From positions 28,832,987 through 28,896,986 of the forward strand of contig CP136063.1 in the NCBI GenBank assembly GCA_032622095.1: a DNA stretch of 64,000 bases, read 5' to 3'. Source of the stretch: Siphonodentalium dalli (lineage: Eukaryota > Mollusca > Scaphopoda > Gadilida > Siphonodentaliidae). Of the stretch, positions 11,631 to 23,772 are shown one piece after another; the stretch's first letter is position 1, and each line of letters opens with the position of its first letter. The notes beneath the pieces were generated by a model that saw only the letters and a list, made by a program, of their open reading frames with translations, was not told where the DNA came from and made no database searches. The position numbers were made by a program, and so were the translations under genes.

Positions 11631-12307
11631 TCTGCCTATGGTAGACATACATCTGCATCTTGGAGTAATATGCTGAATTACACTGAAATTTGGTTTATTT
11701 CCTCTGACACATCATAGGTATACTGTGTTACAAAAGGTGGTAAGGTTACCATTTCTCTCAAAATGCTGTAAAAGTACATTTATTCGTGGTGGTCCAATTT
11801 TCGTGGTTGTAGATAACCACGAAAATAAAAACCCCACAAAATAATGTTATCTTCGAAACTAATGCGGTTGCCATTTTGAGAATGTCATGCGGGAGTTACA
11901 TGTAAATCTATTGACCCAATGTGCACTCAAATCCTGGGGAGTTATGAGAAAGAGTGCCATTCACCTAGATATGTAGGTTTATGTAATACAATCCCGTTGT
12001 TGACAATTTCAATAGTCATCAACAAAGGCTTGAACACGCGACATGCTTACTAATTATACACTTACAGTATGGATGCCCAATTTCCGACGGATCGCCGAGG
12101 TTTCTGCACTTTTATTAGTTGGATATTTGGACTTGATTGTTATGATTGGAGGTTTTGAGGCGACAGTTAGTATCGGTGGTCCCACGAATTTATGAACCCA
12201 CGAAAAAGTCATAAATGGCTGAAACACGAAAATTGCTGTCAACAAATTTATAGCTGTTCACAGTGAGCAACTTATCAACAAGTGCAATGACAAGCATATA
12301 GGCTCAT
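11631..12307. repeat. Intergenic with 'cacgaaaat' interspersed repeat
   Basis: No gene is seen. Segments around 11780-11850 and 12175-12240 contain inverted 'ttcgtggt'/'accacgaa' and 'cccacgaa' phrases. I associate these with interspersed repeats in bivalve genomes, as a recollection of style and not a search. The stretch may be a degenerate MITE. Confidence 0.45.
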
Positions 12308-12460
12308 GAAGCTCAGTTCAGAGATTGGGCGTGGTATATGCCCCAATGTTCAGTTCAGAGATTGGGCGTGGTATATGCCCCAATACTCATTTTAGAGAGT
12401 GGGTGTGGCATAGCCCCAATACTCAATTTAGAGAGATGTTCAGTTTAGAGAGTGGGCAAT
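12308..12460. repeat. Tandem repeat of about 45 bp, about three copies
   Basis: Successive units read 'ttcagagattgggcgtgg' followed by 'tatgccccaat', then diverged versions ('ttagagagtgggtgtgg'). Each unit has partial dyad symmetry (attgggc / gccccaat). It is noncoding. Confidence 0.75.
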
Positions 12461-13133
12461 ACTTAATATTTGTATGTCAGAAAATTATTTTTATTTTCTA
12501 AATCATTATGGTCTCTGAGGACATCGTTGGGCCCTTATGTATAACATATATGTATCTAGGGAAATTTGAAAGGAATGACAAAAGCAAATTTAGCAGAGTC
12601 ATTGCTTTGAAGCTATCCAATCATTTGTTCATTCGCAAAAATGAGAGGGATGTGCACAATGATTTTTGTGAACTTGGTACTGTGGTATGGTTGAGAAAAT
12701 GACCCAGTGGGTAAATGATACGGGATTCTGGCGGGTAGATGATGCCGAATACATTTGCAACGCCAGCATCAAGAAACTACAATACAAATAATGTTATTCT
12801 CAAACCAAATATATACCACATGGTGCATTTGACACATTTTTTTGGAACGGTGAAACACTGGGAACTGAGTGTAATTAATAATAGCAACTCAAAGAATACA
12901 TATTAATCTACCGAAGGATGATCATATTGGTGAAACGCTTCAGTGACCTCGGGATCAATGTCATGGGATGATTGTGGGCCAAGGCTCTGCCATCGTGGAG
13001 GTTGGACAATAAAGTATCACTGTTCAAACTGAGATAAACACGCACATTTGACTGATTCAATAATTTATTTTAGAAATCAGTACATATTCATAACTTCACA
13101 GTACATATACACAATTGTGATATCTATAACAAT
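12461..13133. other. Intergenic, nothing recognised
   Basis: AT-rich sequence with no convincing open frame and no repeat termini that I could identify. It lies downstream of the minus-strand Tudor-like gene, so part of it may be a 3' untranslated region of the long isoform. Confidence 0.4.
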
Positions 13134-13915
13134 TTACAAACGGCTGATGAATGTCTTCAATTCGACTCTGTAGTTGTCTCCAAATTCGCCGGCATTATAC
13201 TGCGATGTCCGGATGGCGACGGATAGCATGAAGTCCGCTGAAACTTTGGCTGTTATGCTGGTTACAAAACTGGCTCGGCCGGTGTCGCGCGTTTTGATGT
13301 CCCATCTTGATTTTAACATGGCAACATCGAGCATGTTGAGATTGTTATTCTTATAGCCGAACGTGGCTGCTTTGGCTATACTCAACCCAGGGAAGATGAC
13401 GCTGTCGACGTCGGCGTGGTAGATCCCGACGTTGAATGTCTTTGTGGCAACATTCTTCTCTAGAGCATGAGCCACCTCTCTGTGGAGTCGATGGAGGAGA
13501 ATCTGCTTCCTCACGGCTGATGAGTTATGGAACAGAGGCAGTGAGTCTACGGTTAAGTCTTTTGCGAACTGGTCGCTACATCTCTCCGAGCCATGCAGTC
13601 TAGACGCTTTGGTGGTGATGGTTATTTCTTGGTCGACCTCCCCATTGGTGACGATGTTGCCTGAAACTGTTCGCTCATCAACAATCTCTGACACAAGAAC
13701 GCTGAAACTCTCGACACCGATCGGCAGTCTGCTACAGCAGCCAACCCGGAGGAGGCTGTCGTCGTTGAACAACACGGGTAGAGTTGATGCCGTCTCTGGT
13801 GGCCCAATGGTGTCAGTGTGGATGTGGGCCCGAGTCTCGGTGTCTTGTGGAGTCGCAGCAGGCTGTCGTTGTTTTTTCCTGCGCTTAGTCACGGTGACGC
13901 CTGTGTTTGTAGATG
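13134..13915 (-). CDS. Alternative terminal exon of the Tudor-like gene (about 260 codons, unknown domain)
   Basis: An open frame ends at a stop at 13134 and is preceded by an acceptor (gttacag on the minus strand) at 13916. The acceptor is in phase with the donor of the first exon (ending 15216). Joining them gives a protein of about 324 aa. The junction begins TSTNTG, then a basic run (KRRKKQRQ) resembling a nuclear localisation signal, which parallels the STSRRTKRK start of the other terminal exon. The remaining 200 or more residues (for example VLVSEIVDERTVSGNIV and AVRKQILLHRLHREVAHALE) look like a folded alpha/beta domain that I do not recognise. An in-frame GTG at 13892 is not needed if the exon is spliced. 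Whether this exon is used together with, or instead of, the 14563-14774 exon cannot be told from sequence. Confidence 0.55.
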
Positions 13916-14242
13916 CTGTAACGAAATGAGCGTGCGCTGATTAAGCAACCATAATATGTATTAACCAAAATGAGCGTTTTGCAAAAGAATATTGGATCAC
14001 GTCAATTACCAACTATGTATTGGTCTCATATATGAACGAAAACAATTCATTAATGGTTCAATAAACAGACGATTATTGATTTCTAACACGATAACAATTT
14101 GAGAGATTTGCGAGGTAATTTCGTCCCGACTATATTATATTAATGGTAAAATAGAAATCAATATACTATAGATCGACCACTGCTATAACTTGAGAGAGCA
14201 TTCTAAAACCATCCAAACTATTTGTCACATATGTGTGGTTGT

Positions 14243-14668
14243 ATTTATTCGTCGTATGTCCTATTGTTACACAATATATTATTGTTACATTATCAATTGT
14301 ATGAACAAACAACACCAAATAATGAAGAGCGTTCGATGTTCAAAGTGATTTGGTAAAATTTAAGAGCATTTATTTGTCTATATGAATTATGTGTATTAGC
14401 TGGACAAAATCGCTGTTTGTTAAAATATGATTTTGTTATCGTGTTACTTGTTTTATTCTGAGTCACTTTTCAGGTTTGCTTTTGTTTAAATAGTGGCTTT
14501 CACTATAGTTAAAGAGGGAATGCCTGACTTAATTAATGAACGATGAAAATCACAATATTATACTAATGCTCAACGATATCGCAGAACTCTATCCGCTTAT
14601 CCATATCTCCAACTTTCACAATTATCTCCTTCATGAATTTGTCGACGACGAAGACAACTCCTTTTACG
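14243..14668. repeat. Left block of a segment duplicated at 16.86-17.30 kb
   Basis: Sequence from 'cgtcgtatgtcctattgtt' through the middle of Tudor exon 2 (...gacaactccttttac) recurs near 16875-17299 with only scattered differences. The second block of the same duplication is 15563-15780. Confidence 0.85.
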
Positions 14669-15408
14669 ATGGTCTGCGATTCGTTGATAGCGAACGATAC
14701 ATCATCTCCGCGTACAAGCCTGCTGCACAGTGTGGGTCTAAGCTTTCTTTTGGTGCGTCTGGATGTCGAAATTCCTGTAAAAAAACAAAACATGGTTAAA
14801 AAAAATCAAAACTATTTACAGAATTTAATTTACTGATGTTACGAAAATCTAAATTGCAACAAGATTCCGTGATTATCGTAAATAATATAGCATTCTCCAA
14901 GTATCAGTCCCTTTCTCCGAACAATCCAATAATTTGCTTTAAACAACATATTTAACCATACAATATTTTTATATTACAATGATAGCATGCTGTTTACGCG
15001 ATGGTCATGGTATATATGAACGAAACTGCATGTATGGGTTTTAATGTTTTTCTATTTTACGGTGATTGGAACAAATCTTAATATTTTCGACAACTAAGGC
15101 CTCCCATGCCTTTAATTTGGTTGGGAAATCTGTAAACCAAATAATAATATTAAAATTTTGAATTATATAAGCGGGCCCTTGTAAAGTGGTTGCATATACA
15201 GATAAATATACTTACTGTCTATAGAAGATTGGACTGGATCAAACAGGTTTCTGATTTCGTTGTTGTCTACTTCTCCGTCACATTCGTCGCCATAGCCGGT
15301 GAAGTGAACAAGGTAGCTATGGTTGTCAGATATACTAACAACGCGACCTGGTTCCCAACGACCAAGTTCGTCTATGGCGTGAACCTTAGAACCAACAGAA
15401 AAGGACAT
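14563..15408 (-). CDS. Small two-exon Tudor-like (double beta-barrel) protein, about 134 aa
   Basis: Exon 1 is 15408-15216 (ATG at 15408; donor ACA/GTAAGT) and exon 2 is 14774-14563 (acceptor tttacag; stop after DIVEH). The phases match, giving 405 nt including the stop. Exon 1 encodes VGSKVHAIDELGRWEPGRVV...HFTGYGDECD, the pattern of Tudor/chromo-barrel readers (KV.A.D..G.W..A.V and VHF.G). Exon 2 begins with a basic stretch (RRTKRKLR) and encodes a second barrel-like module, VRGDDVSFAINE...KGVVFVVDK. Such folds usually bind methylated residues or nucleic acid, so a nuclear role is likely but unproven. Upstream, 15563-15760 is noncoding and is retained in the duplicate at 17.3 kb. Confidence 0.6.
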
Positions 15409-15792
15409 TGTGTGCGAGTTGGGTTGTAACCAAAAGGTTGATGATGAGAAATGACACTGTCGAATGCTTATATACGAATTAGGGACAACATGAGTCAGTA
15501 CATCAAATAACCTGAGTTTTTGATGGCATATGCCTATGCAAACAAATTCATTGTGGACCTGCATGACACCGCCATTGTCTTACTCCGGAACTGTGAACAT
15601 TTGTTGCAATTAGCGGCGCTGGGATGCTATTATTTGAAAACAGTCTTAGAAAGCGCACCGACTCTAGGTCGAACACCATATGGTCAATAAGCGGCGGCCT
15701 TTTGAACAATGCAGACATGGATGTGACTGTATCAAGGTCACGGTGATGATACATTATCCATGAATGCTTTGTTATATAAATATATATATCTA

Positions 15793-15819
15793 TCTCTCTC
15801 TCTCTCTCTCTCTCTCTTA
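15793..15819. repeat. (CT)n microsatellite
   Basis: About 13 uninterrupted CT units follow a TATATA run. The duplicated segment at 17.5 kb ends in a comparable but interrupted CT tract. Confidence 0.9.
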
Positions 15820-16861
15820 CCGTGCTTTGGTGGTTTGTGTGCCAACCCTCCGCCTACCGGCGTTGCGGGGACAGTGCTTTCCCGTGAGGTTACCATCAAG
15901 CACCTTCCCAAAAAGTGGTCAACGCCTGGTCGAAGGGAGTTAACTGCATTAAAAAACGTTACTCTCTCGTTACTTTCCGAGAAACAAAGACATTTTTAAA
16001 ATGACCAGAGAGCAGTTTATGTGGAACACATGTTTTATGAGAGCAGTTTGCGTCACTAAAAGAGAGATATTTTAAGCGGACATTTTTGCAAGAGAGTAGT
16101 TAACAGGTTTATGGGGACATATAAATAGCTATATATGGGTCTTAAATTTCAACACCGCAGTTTTGATTGGAAGGCTTATGCTTATATAGGACCTGATGGG
16201 CCAGGTGGGCTGGGAAAGTGGCAAATTTGGACTTAGAGCCATACATTGCCTTGTCATTTTAGTCCACTAATACTCCACTCAATTCATAGAATATTTGCGG
16301 CATCGCATTACCTTTACGACGTATTATAGGCCCTCATTTACACAAAACATGGTGACGTGGGTCCAAAATGGCCATTGAAATTGTATTTCAGTGCAAGCGA
16401 TACAATAGAATTTTCAACCTCACTGTCATGCTGACCACGAAATAATAGCTAAATAAGCCGAAATCTGCGTCCTTGCGTAACCAGCATGTCTTATTTAGAG
16501 TTACCAAATTTGTACATGACTACCAACGTGTATGTTCGATTGTGAATCCGGCCGTACTTCAAGTTAGGGGTTAACCATTTCATTTCTGCTCGAGCTACCG
16601 ACTTGTGGAATGGACTACCGACTTGTGGAATGGAACTGTGGTTCCTACCGGACTCTCCTACATAATAATGCACAAACCACCTCTTTCTGACGTACATGAG
16701 TAATCTTTCTGACGTACATGAGTAATCGAGATAGTCGTAGTCAGTACCATGCAGTATCACACAGTTATATGAGGTCCCTCGATTCCCATCCCCGGAGCGC
16801 CAATTGGTCCACATCGAGCTGCCGTCCGTATTGATACCCTCTGCTCATATGTTATGGGTAT
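15820..16861. other. Intergenic, nothing recognised
   Basis: No gene recognised. The minus frame at 16491-16814 (107 codons) has no family resemblance I can state and overlaps two short direct duplications: 'ctaccgacttgtggaatgg' twice near 16590-16630, and 'tctttctgacgtacatgag' twice near 16683-16725. Confidence 0.35.
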
Positions 16862-17545
16862 CACAAAACTTGTATTTATTTGTCGTATGTCCTATTGTTA
16901 CACAATATATTATTGTTACATTATCAATTTGTATGAACAAACAACACCAAATAATGAAGAGCGTTCGATGTTCAAAGTGATTTGGTAAAATTTAAGAGCA
17001 TTTATTTGTCTATATGAATTATATGTATTAGCTGGACAAAATCGCTGTTTGTTAAAATATGATTTTGTTATCGTGTTACTTGTTTTATTCCGAGTCACTT
17101 TTCAGGGTTGCTTTTATTTTAAATAGTGGCTTTCACTATAGTTAGAGGGAATGCCTGACTTAATTAATGAACGATGAAAATCACAATATTATACTAACGC
17201 TCAACGATATCGCAGAACTCTATCCGCTTATCCGTATCTCCAACTTTCACGATTATCTCCTTCATGAATTTGTCGACGACGAAGACAACTCCTTTTACTC
17301 CTGCATGACACCGCCATTGTCTTACTCCGGAACTGTGAACATTTGTTGCAATTAGCGGCGCTGGGATGCTATTATTTGAAAACAGTCTTAGAAAGCGCAC
17401 CGACTCTAGGTCGAACACCATATGGTCAATAAGCGGCGGGCCTTTTGAACAATGCAGACATGGATGTGACTGTATCAAGGTCACGGTGATGATACATTAT
17501 CCGTGAATGCTTTGTTATATATATATATATCTCTCTCCCTCTCTC
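16862..17545 (-). pseudogene. Internally deleted duplicate of the Tudor-like gene
   Basis: This copies 14243-14668 and joins it directly, at about 17300, to sequence matching 15563-15780. About 895 bp is missing, including the whole first exon and the 5' part of exon 2. The retained exon fragment reads KGVVFVVDK...DIVER and stops. A 96-codon frame (17194-17484) runs through the deletion junction but has no start context of its own, so it is not a credible gene. It shares the CT tract at its end. Confidence 0.8.
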
Positions 17546-19044
17546 TCGTCCTCTGTCTCTTTCTCGTTCACAATCTCAGTCCCTGCATCTCACGACATCA
17601 TCTTTGCTATAATTATGATATTTTCATTCCTTCCCGTCGGACCCTCTTTACACTTAATGAAGAGCGGGCGCGCAACTAAAGGGGAGCAAACTTAATCAAA
17701 GTCCTTGGGCTTGTTGTTTAATCCCTTTCCAATCAATCGAATATTTATATTATTCTATACTCCTGTAAAATGTCTGTCAAATGTTTACATATGCTATTAT
17801 TTTGATTGGAATAAAATCTGCTTACACTAACTTTAAAATTATATATTTTGTATTTATTGTTTGTAATTCTGTTCTGTATTAGTTGGTGTAAACAATATTT
17901 ATTTCAAAAAATCAAACATATGACATAAACATAATATACATGTAGAAATATATAGATTTATGAAGAGGATTGGACAACAAGCAAAATGCTTTTTTAAAGT
18001 CCTCTCCTCGTGGAATAAATGTTACCTCAAGTGACAAAAATATCACTTGGGGGTAAAGCAGACGGAATATATAATTTTGATTGATTGGAATATTATTTAA
18101 GATTGAGATACGGTATTACATTGTAATACGGAAGTTAAGGGAATGAAAGAGAATGAGAGAGAGGGGAGAGTGTGAAAGAGAGAGAGAGGTTTGACATAAC
18201 ATACATTCGATACAAAATAACACAAAAAACATCCGTTCAGTGGGGAAATCACTTGCACGAATTTGTATTAGTTCAAATAAAAGGCATGAGAGCGCACCAT
18301 ATCGGATTGTTAATGGGACATTAAACACTCGTGTATCACAATCGCCCTAAAGAGCTGCAAATTCTGCACATTTTATTTTTATTTTGGATGACCCTGAAAT
18401 GACGAGAAACAAATAAAGTATAAAATCGAGGGACTCAACTCCACTTTTCGAAATGAATTAAAACTCGTGAAAAACAGCAACAGATATCAGACAGGATTTG
18501 TTCATTTCGGCATCCATGAAAGAATTTATGACTGGCCTGAAATTTCTTGATGGCAGTTTGTTTGATAATAGCTTATAACTACTCGCTTGTCTCGCCTGTT
18601 GAAATTGTCCGATCGCGCGCAGGCAACTAATGCTATCAATGATTGGTGTGACCATGTAAAATACATGGATTTTACATATAGAAATTACATGCATGTGTGT
18701 ATCCACCCTAATGACAGCTACTAATGAGTACAAGGAATAAATCGTATCTAAGTTTTGTATTCCCCCAAATGTATTACAAAAATCATAGCTAGCGGCTTCA
18801 ACTTTACAAATACGGTGCATGTGTGATGTAAGATCAAAGTCGGCAATAATAATGTCAATTAATATCAAATGATAATTTACGCCTGTAAGCATTATATTGG
18901 GCAGTATGCGAATAATATGTCGGAGTCATCATGCATAAAACTGTAATGCGGGATGTCTATAAAAGACCATAATTGTGGCGTTATAATTTTTTAATATTCG
19001 GTACAAAAAAAACAATATTAAATTCGTTACAAAAAAATGTGACA
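17546..19044. other. Intergenic, nothing recognised
   Basis: AT-rich sequence with a GA/CT-rich patch near 18148-18190. The minus frame at 18458-18892 (144 codons) has no motif or homology that I can name and is probably chance. I see no RNA gene. Confidence 0.35.
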
Positions 19045-19213
19045 TCTGTTTTTATCCCACATGGTCATATGATAACAACGAAAGGTTTGCCTGAATGACT
19101 ACCTTTAATGATGAATGAAAGGAAATTAGAACAGGTAGCCGAAACATATTGGTCTAAACTTTAGGATTTCATCTAATCCAAATTTACGCCCTTTTTTGGT
19201 CCCACAAGCGCCA
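19045..19213 (-). repeat. Ngaro split direct repeat B2
   Basis: Matches 19757-19923 from 'ttatcccacatggtcatatg' to 'cccacaagcgcca' with almost no differences. It forms the 3' end of the retrotransposon. Confidence 0.85.
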
Positions 19214-19367
19214 CGTCACAGAATAAAGAAGCTATCCGCAACAGAGTGGAGTCCTAAAGCATGGGAACAACCTGGAAATAACTAGCTGAACATATGGGTT
19301 AAGTAACGTCTCTGAAAGGAAATTTAAATGTCAAAGGTCGAATTGCACCTCAAGGGTGGGAGGGCGG

Positions 19368-19759
19368 GAGCAAAGTAAACAGACTTATATATGAATTCGG
19401 AGCTAACAAAAAGGCCGTGACCTTGTACTTTCCATATTAAGCCGCTTCCGAAATATAGGTCCGTTATCACTGGCCCAAGGGCCTTCATTTAATGATTGAA
19501 TAGTACATGGATAACCTAAACAAGAATTGAGAAGAAAGTAAAACCCAGTACTGTTGAGAATTTGTATTCGTGATTAGGGAAATTAACATTCATGTATCAC
19601 TGAGCGCACTTTAGTTTAGTGAAAGCGCTTGCCCGTGTTAATGACATATGATCTTGCATCGGTTCTATTTTTAGTTATATAAACACTGGGGTGCACCTGT
19701 TCAATTACGGATCAGTGTGGCATGACTCTGAGGGATAAATGTGTCGCTGTGCAACTCTG
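19368..19759 (-). repeat. Ngaro split direct repeat A2
   Basis: Near-identical to A1 at 26861-27256, from 'gagcaaagtaaacagactta' to 'gtgcaactctgtttt'. Visible differences are single bases (for example ggcccaagg against ggcacaagg, and gacatatg against gacgtatg). Confidence 0.9.
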
Positions 19760-19923
19760 TTTTATCCCACATGGTCATATGATAACAACGAAAGGTTTGC
19801 CTGAATGACTACCTTTAATGATGAATGAAAGGAAATTAGAACAGGTAGCCGAAACATATTGGTCTAAACTTTAGGATTTCATCTAATCCAAATTTACGCC
19901 CTTTTTTGGTCCCACAAGCGCCA
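19757..19923 (-). repeat. Ngaro split direct repeat B1
   Basis: The internal copy of B, immediately next to A2. The B1-A2 junction is where a circular intermediate would be joined in the accepted model for this class. Confidence 0.85.
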
Positions 19924-20545
19924 TAGTCGAAGTGCATGCGATAACAAGCATTTCGACCCCCGCCAAAAAAGCTAACCGGGGAACGCATCCACTCTGGCAA
20001 ATGATCAGAACTTTCACCCCCCCCCCCCCCCCCCCCCAATTTATCCACCCAGAAATTTTCTAAAAATTATAATTCATGGGACAAAATCTCCCCGCTACCT
20101 GCTGAATAAAAGCAGAGGCATGAAACATATATACATGTACATCACACAACATCCGGATGATATAACTATATTCACCCGGCATAGTAACAATGGCATAACA
20201 TTGGAAAAATGTAACGGTATAACATTTGAATGATATATCTCTATTTATACACATCCTAGACTAGAGACACAGACCCACTTTAATCAGTGCCATAATTCGA
20301 GCAAACTACCTATATACACAGAAAGAGTATGCTATGAATAAATTGCACATCTCGCTCAAACGAAGATATGCCACCCCTGACCACCTCATGAAATTAACAT
20401 GAATACAATGACTTCTTATCATATATCTATGTATATTATTATTAGTAAACCAAAGGCTGACCTTGCACAAGCAAAGGGCAGGTGCTATTGAGACTACAAT
20501 GTACTACACTCGCTCAAACGAAGTGCAGCAAAAAAATTAACTATA
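19924..20545. other. 3' noncoding part of the Ngaro element
   Basis: Contains a poly(C) run at about 20020-20037 and two short direct copies of 'ctcgctcaaacgaag' (about 20352 and 20512). No gene is seen. Confidence 0.5.
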
Positions 20546-21494
20546 TCAGTCCCTAATGTAGGTGAGAAAAGCGTTTGATTTCCATCTGCCCATAAGTCTG
20601 ATTTGGGCATCCGAATATCCCCTCTTAGCCGCCCAGCATGCTCCACCGATACGAAAACTATGAGGTGTAATCAGAATGTGATCTAATGCACAAAAATTAA
20701 GGCATGTTTTAAGAACAGACTCAAATTGGGCATATAATACTGAATACCCCGCTTGGCAATCCGAACAGTGGACCAGGGTGGTCTCCCCTGCAGTGTAAGT
20801 ATGTCCTCATCGCCCTGATGGCACAAATAGGGCTGTTTTGTCCATCAATGTGAATGTTATGTGGTCTTGCCCCGATGTTATGTTTGAAGTGGCTGAATAT
20901 TAAAGTCATTCGGTGTTTACCCCTTGAAATACTAACATCCCCAAATTGGATAACTTTATTTTTACCGCTTAATGTTGTCGGACAGAACTCACCAATCCTC
21001 GCAAAGGCAAAAAATGCAGATGTGAATGCTGCCCGGTACAGGGCTCGAGCATATTGTGTGTTTACTACTACATCCAAAGAATCCAGAAGTTTCCTAAGGA
21101 TATTTGGAGTAATTGGCTTGCGGCGATCTGGGCATGAACGGAACCTCTTGGTACCCACCAACATCTTCTGTATCTTAAAGTCTGATACCGGGTCTGGGAA
21201 GTTCTGCAATTTATGAAAATAGGTGATGGCTGATAACATAGACCGAATTGTGCTATAGGCCAGGCCTTTCCTGTATAGATAAGCTGTGAATAGAGAAATT
21301 GTCTCGGTGGTAGCTGGGAAAGGCTGAGAGGCGATATTCGTACAAAATGATATGTAGTTACTGCGCACCCTGGCATACGTTGCATGAGTACGGGGTGCTA
21401 GGCCATTGTAAAGCAGGAAATTCACAGTTTCAGTAAGTTCTCCAACTTTAGCTCTGCAGGTACCGGAACAGGATTTGGTTGTGCTCCCGGGCAT
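20546..21494 (-). pseudogene. Ngaro tyrosine recombinase (one frameshift)
   Basis: The first frame (21494 to about 20740) encodes the N-terminal SAM-like region and the first catalytic arginine block, FARIGEFCPTT. A single-base shift near 20740 moves the rest into another frame, where the remaining catalytic blocks are intact: PHSFRIGGACWAA (HxxR) and GRWKSNAFLTYIR with the nucleophile Tyr, ending at a stop at 20546-20548. Such enzymes insert the circular DNA copy by site-specific-type recombination. Because all catalytic residues survive, the frameshift is either recent or a sequencing error. Confidence 0.85.
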
Positions 21495-23034
21495 AGCCTC
21501 CGGAATGCCTGAAATTGAAACCTACTAACCAGATCAGCCTGAATATTTTCAACACCCGGTATATACATTGCCCTAAACTGTATATTATGGACTAAACAAG
21601 ACAAAACCAAAATTCTCAGAAGCTCCAAGAGCTTAGTATCTCGTGTTGTTTGTTAACTATACTAACTACTGATTGGTTGTCGGAGTGAAAAAGTATTCGT
21701 CTATTACTAAGTTCATGCCCCCAAATTTTGATTGCTAACATAATTGGATAAAATTCAAGAATTGCAATATTCAACTTCTTCTCCTCTGGCTGCCAAGGAA
21801 CTACTAACCATTTTGAGCCCAAAATTGCCCCACAACCATTTGCACCTGAAGCATCAGTCCAGAGGTGTATTGCTTGGTTAGTTTCCCAAGGTTTGTTGAA
21901 GAAAAATGACTTCCCATTAAAGGACTGAAGAAATGATAACCATATCCTGAGATCAGCTTTAACGATGTGAGTTACTCGAATTTTGTGATGTGCTTTTTTG
22001 ACACCAACTGTTAAATTAATCAGCCGCCGTAGAAATGCTCGCCCTGGTATTATCACAGAGCTTGTAAAACTGAGAAGGCCAATCAATGACTGGAACTCTC
22101 TGAGCGTAGCTTTCCTCCGTTGGAGAAACATTTCGATGAAATTTTTACACTTGGCTAACTTTTCCATCGGGAGACGTGCAGACATTGTTGCTATGTCCAA
22201 CTCAATGCCAAGAAATGTTATGGTCTGCGCTGGTAAAACCGTTTTTTCCTCTGCTAATGGGACCCCCAAATAATCACGAACATCTAACGCGGTCTTCAGA
22301 CTATTCTCGCAAGCCCTATGACCCCTCTCCAGAACCAGGAAATCATCTAACACATGCACCATTCGCCCTACGCCAACGCTTAGGAAAATCCAGGACAAAG
22401 CTGTACTAAAACGCTCAAAAATGAAGCAGCTTGACCGACCCCCCATTGGGAGACATCTGTCAAAGTAATAATTTTTTTCAAAATGGATCCCGAGCTGGGG
22501 GTAGTTCAATGGGTGTACTGCGAGTTGTCTGAATGAATTTCTGATATCAAATTTTGCCAAAAAGCATGAAGGGCCGATATCTGTAATAATTGAGATTGCA
22601 TCTTGGATGGTTTCATAGGAAACTGATGAAATTTCCTCGGGTATCCCATCATTTACTGAGAATCCATGTGGAAATGAAAGGTGATGAATTAGGCGATAAG
22701 TGCCCGGGGTTGATTTTTCAACAAGACCAATAGGTGAGATAATTAAATTGTCAAAAGGAGGCTGGTAAAATGGCCCGGCAATTCTGCCTGCTAATACCTC
22801 TTTATTCAACTTCTCTGCTACTATGTCTGGATTTTCCAAAGCAGATTTAAGGTTTCCTGCATGGCCTGAAGTTGCAGTTTGGGAACCCATGTCAAAACCA
22901 ATTTCAAAACCTTTTATCACAAATTCCCCCAAAGTTTTGTCATAGCCATCAAGCATTTCGCGCAGTCTATTTACTCTGATTGGCGTTGGGAGCTGACAGA
23001 CTTCTGCGTTGTTTTGCACCTGCGGACGACACAA
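21422..23034 (-). pseudogene. Ngaro reverse transcriptase / RNase H (one frameshift)
   Basis: The 472-codon frame carries, in order, a TPIRVNRLREMLDGYD linker typical of the gag-RT junction, RT block A (KFDIRNSFRQLAVHP), block B (LPMGGRSSCFIFE), the catalytic HVLDDFLVL and FLGIELD. The RNase H domain follows, with Asp in LWTDASGANG, Glu in AILEFYP and Asp in FHSDNQSVV. A frameshift near 21640 moves the end of RNase H (YIPGVENIQADLVSRFQ) into another frame, ending at 21422. The DIRS/Ngaro class places RT-RH upstream of the recombinase, as here. It copies the element RNA into DNA. Confidence 0.9.
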
Positions 23035-23772
23035 ATCCAGCTCCCTTGCCTCGAAAGGTTGAATTTGGCTGAGAAGTCCCTTTAGAACAATTTATAGCTT
23101 TATGCAGAGATCCACATTTGAAACATTTGTGGTTACAACTGCATTGGCTAAAGGAACAAAACACCCCCCCATGGTACCTCTTACAAAATCCAACAGGTAC
23201 ATGGTTATCAGAGCCAAACTGTAATTTTACTCTTGGATCTAAACCTGACCGAACATGTGAACTTCTTTTTTGTTTTACAACTGTATAACTTTCTTCAGAA
23301 CTGTCGCTATCGTTATCATTGTCTGTGTCCCCAAATTGATCGAATTGGAAATACTGCCTTAATTGTTCTTCCGCTTGTTTCTTGGAATGTTTATCTTTTC
23401 TAAGTTCTTTAGTACTTATATTACCTTTATCCTTGTGGGTTTCCAGCCGTTTCAGTTTTCTCTTTTCTTCTTCTATCTGTTGTTGTAAGTTATTTCTCTG
23501 ACTCAGTTTGAGAAAACAAAAGGAAAAAGAACAAATTGTTCATACTCTTTCTCAAGATTTGGCATAGATTTTTCGAGGTCGACTATGGAGTTTGAAGTAT
23601 TCACCATTTCATGATCAATGTCAAATGGTAATTTTACGTCGGTTTCGCTGTCAATATAATTATCGTCGGCGTCCGGTACCGGCGGTGGGGTACTCAAACC
23701 GTGCGAATGCATTTTTCTGTAATCGATTCTCTCCCGATTTCTTGAGGATCGGTGTTCGTTTGCCTGTTCCAT
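22967..23772 (-). pseudogene. Ngaro ORF with coiled coil and zinc knuckle (frameshifted)
   Basis: Starts at MEQANEHRSSRNRE (23772). Then come an acidic stretch, LEKSMPNLEKEYEQ and, after a frame change near 23510, a lysine/glutamate-rich coiled coil (LQQQIEEEKRKLKRLE). It ends with a cysteine/histidine cluster (CSCNHKCFKCGSLHKAINC) immediately before the RT frame. The zinc knuckle is the usual nucleic-acid-binding end of DIRS/Ngaro gag. The N-terminal part is not one I recognise. Confidence 0.6.

Noticed and set aside
13622-13929. Plus and minus ORFs (106 and 61 codons) opposite the long Tudor-gene exon
   Set aside because: Shadows of the 260-codon exon, which has a matching acceptor and phase.
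18458-18892. 144-codon minus ORF
   Set aside because: No motif, no splice context and no family resemblance; consistent with chance in low-stop sequence.
20018-20037. Poly(C)/poly(G) runs here and at about 39565-39592, 41138-41154, 46425-46450 and 56921-56939 as functional elements
   Set aside because: Homopolymers of this type are common in such genomes and are prone to sequencing error; no structure around them.
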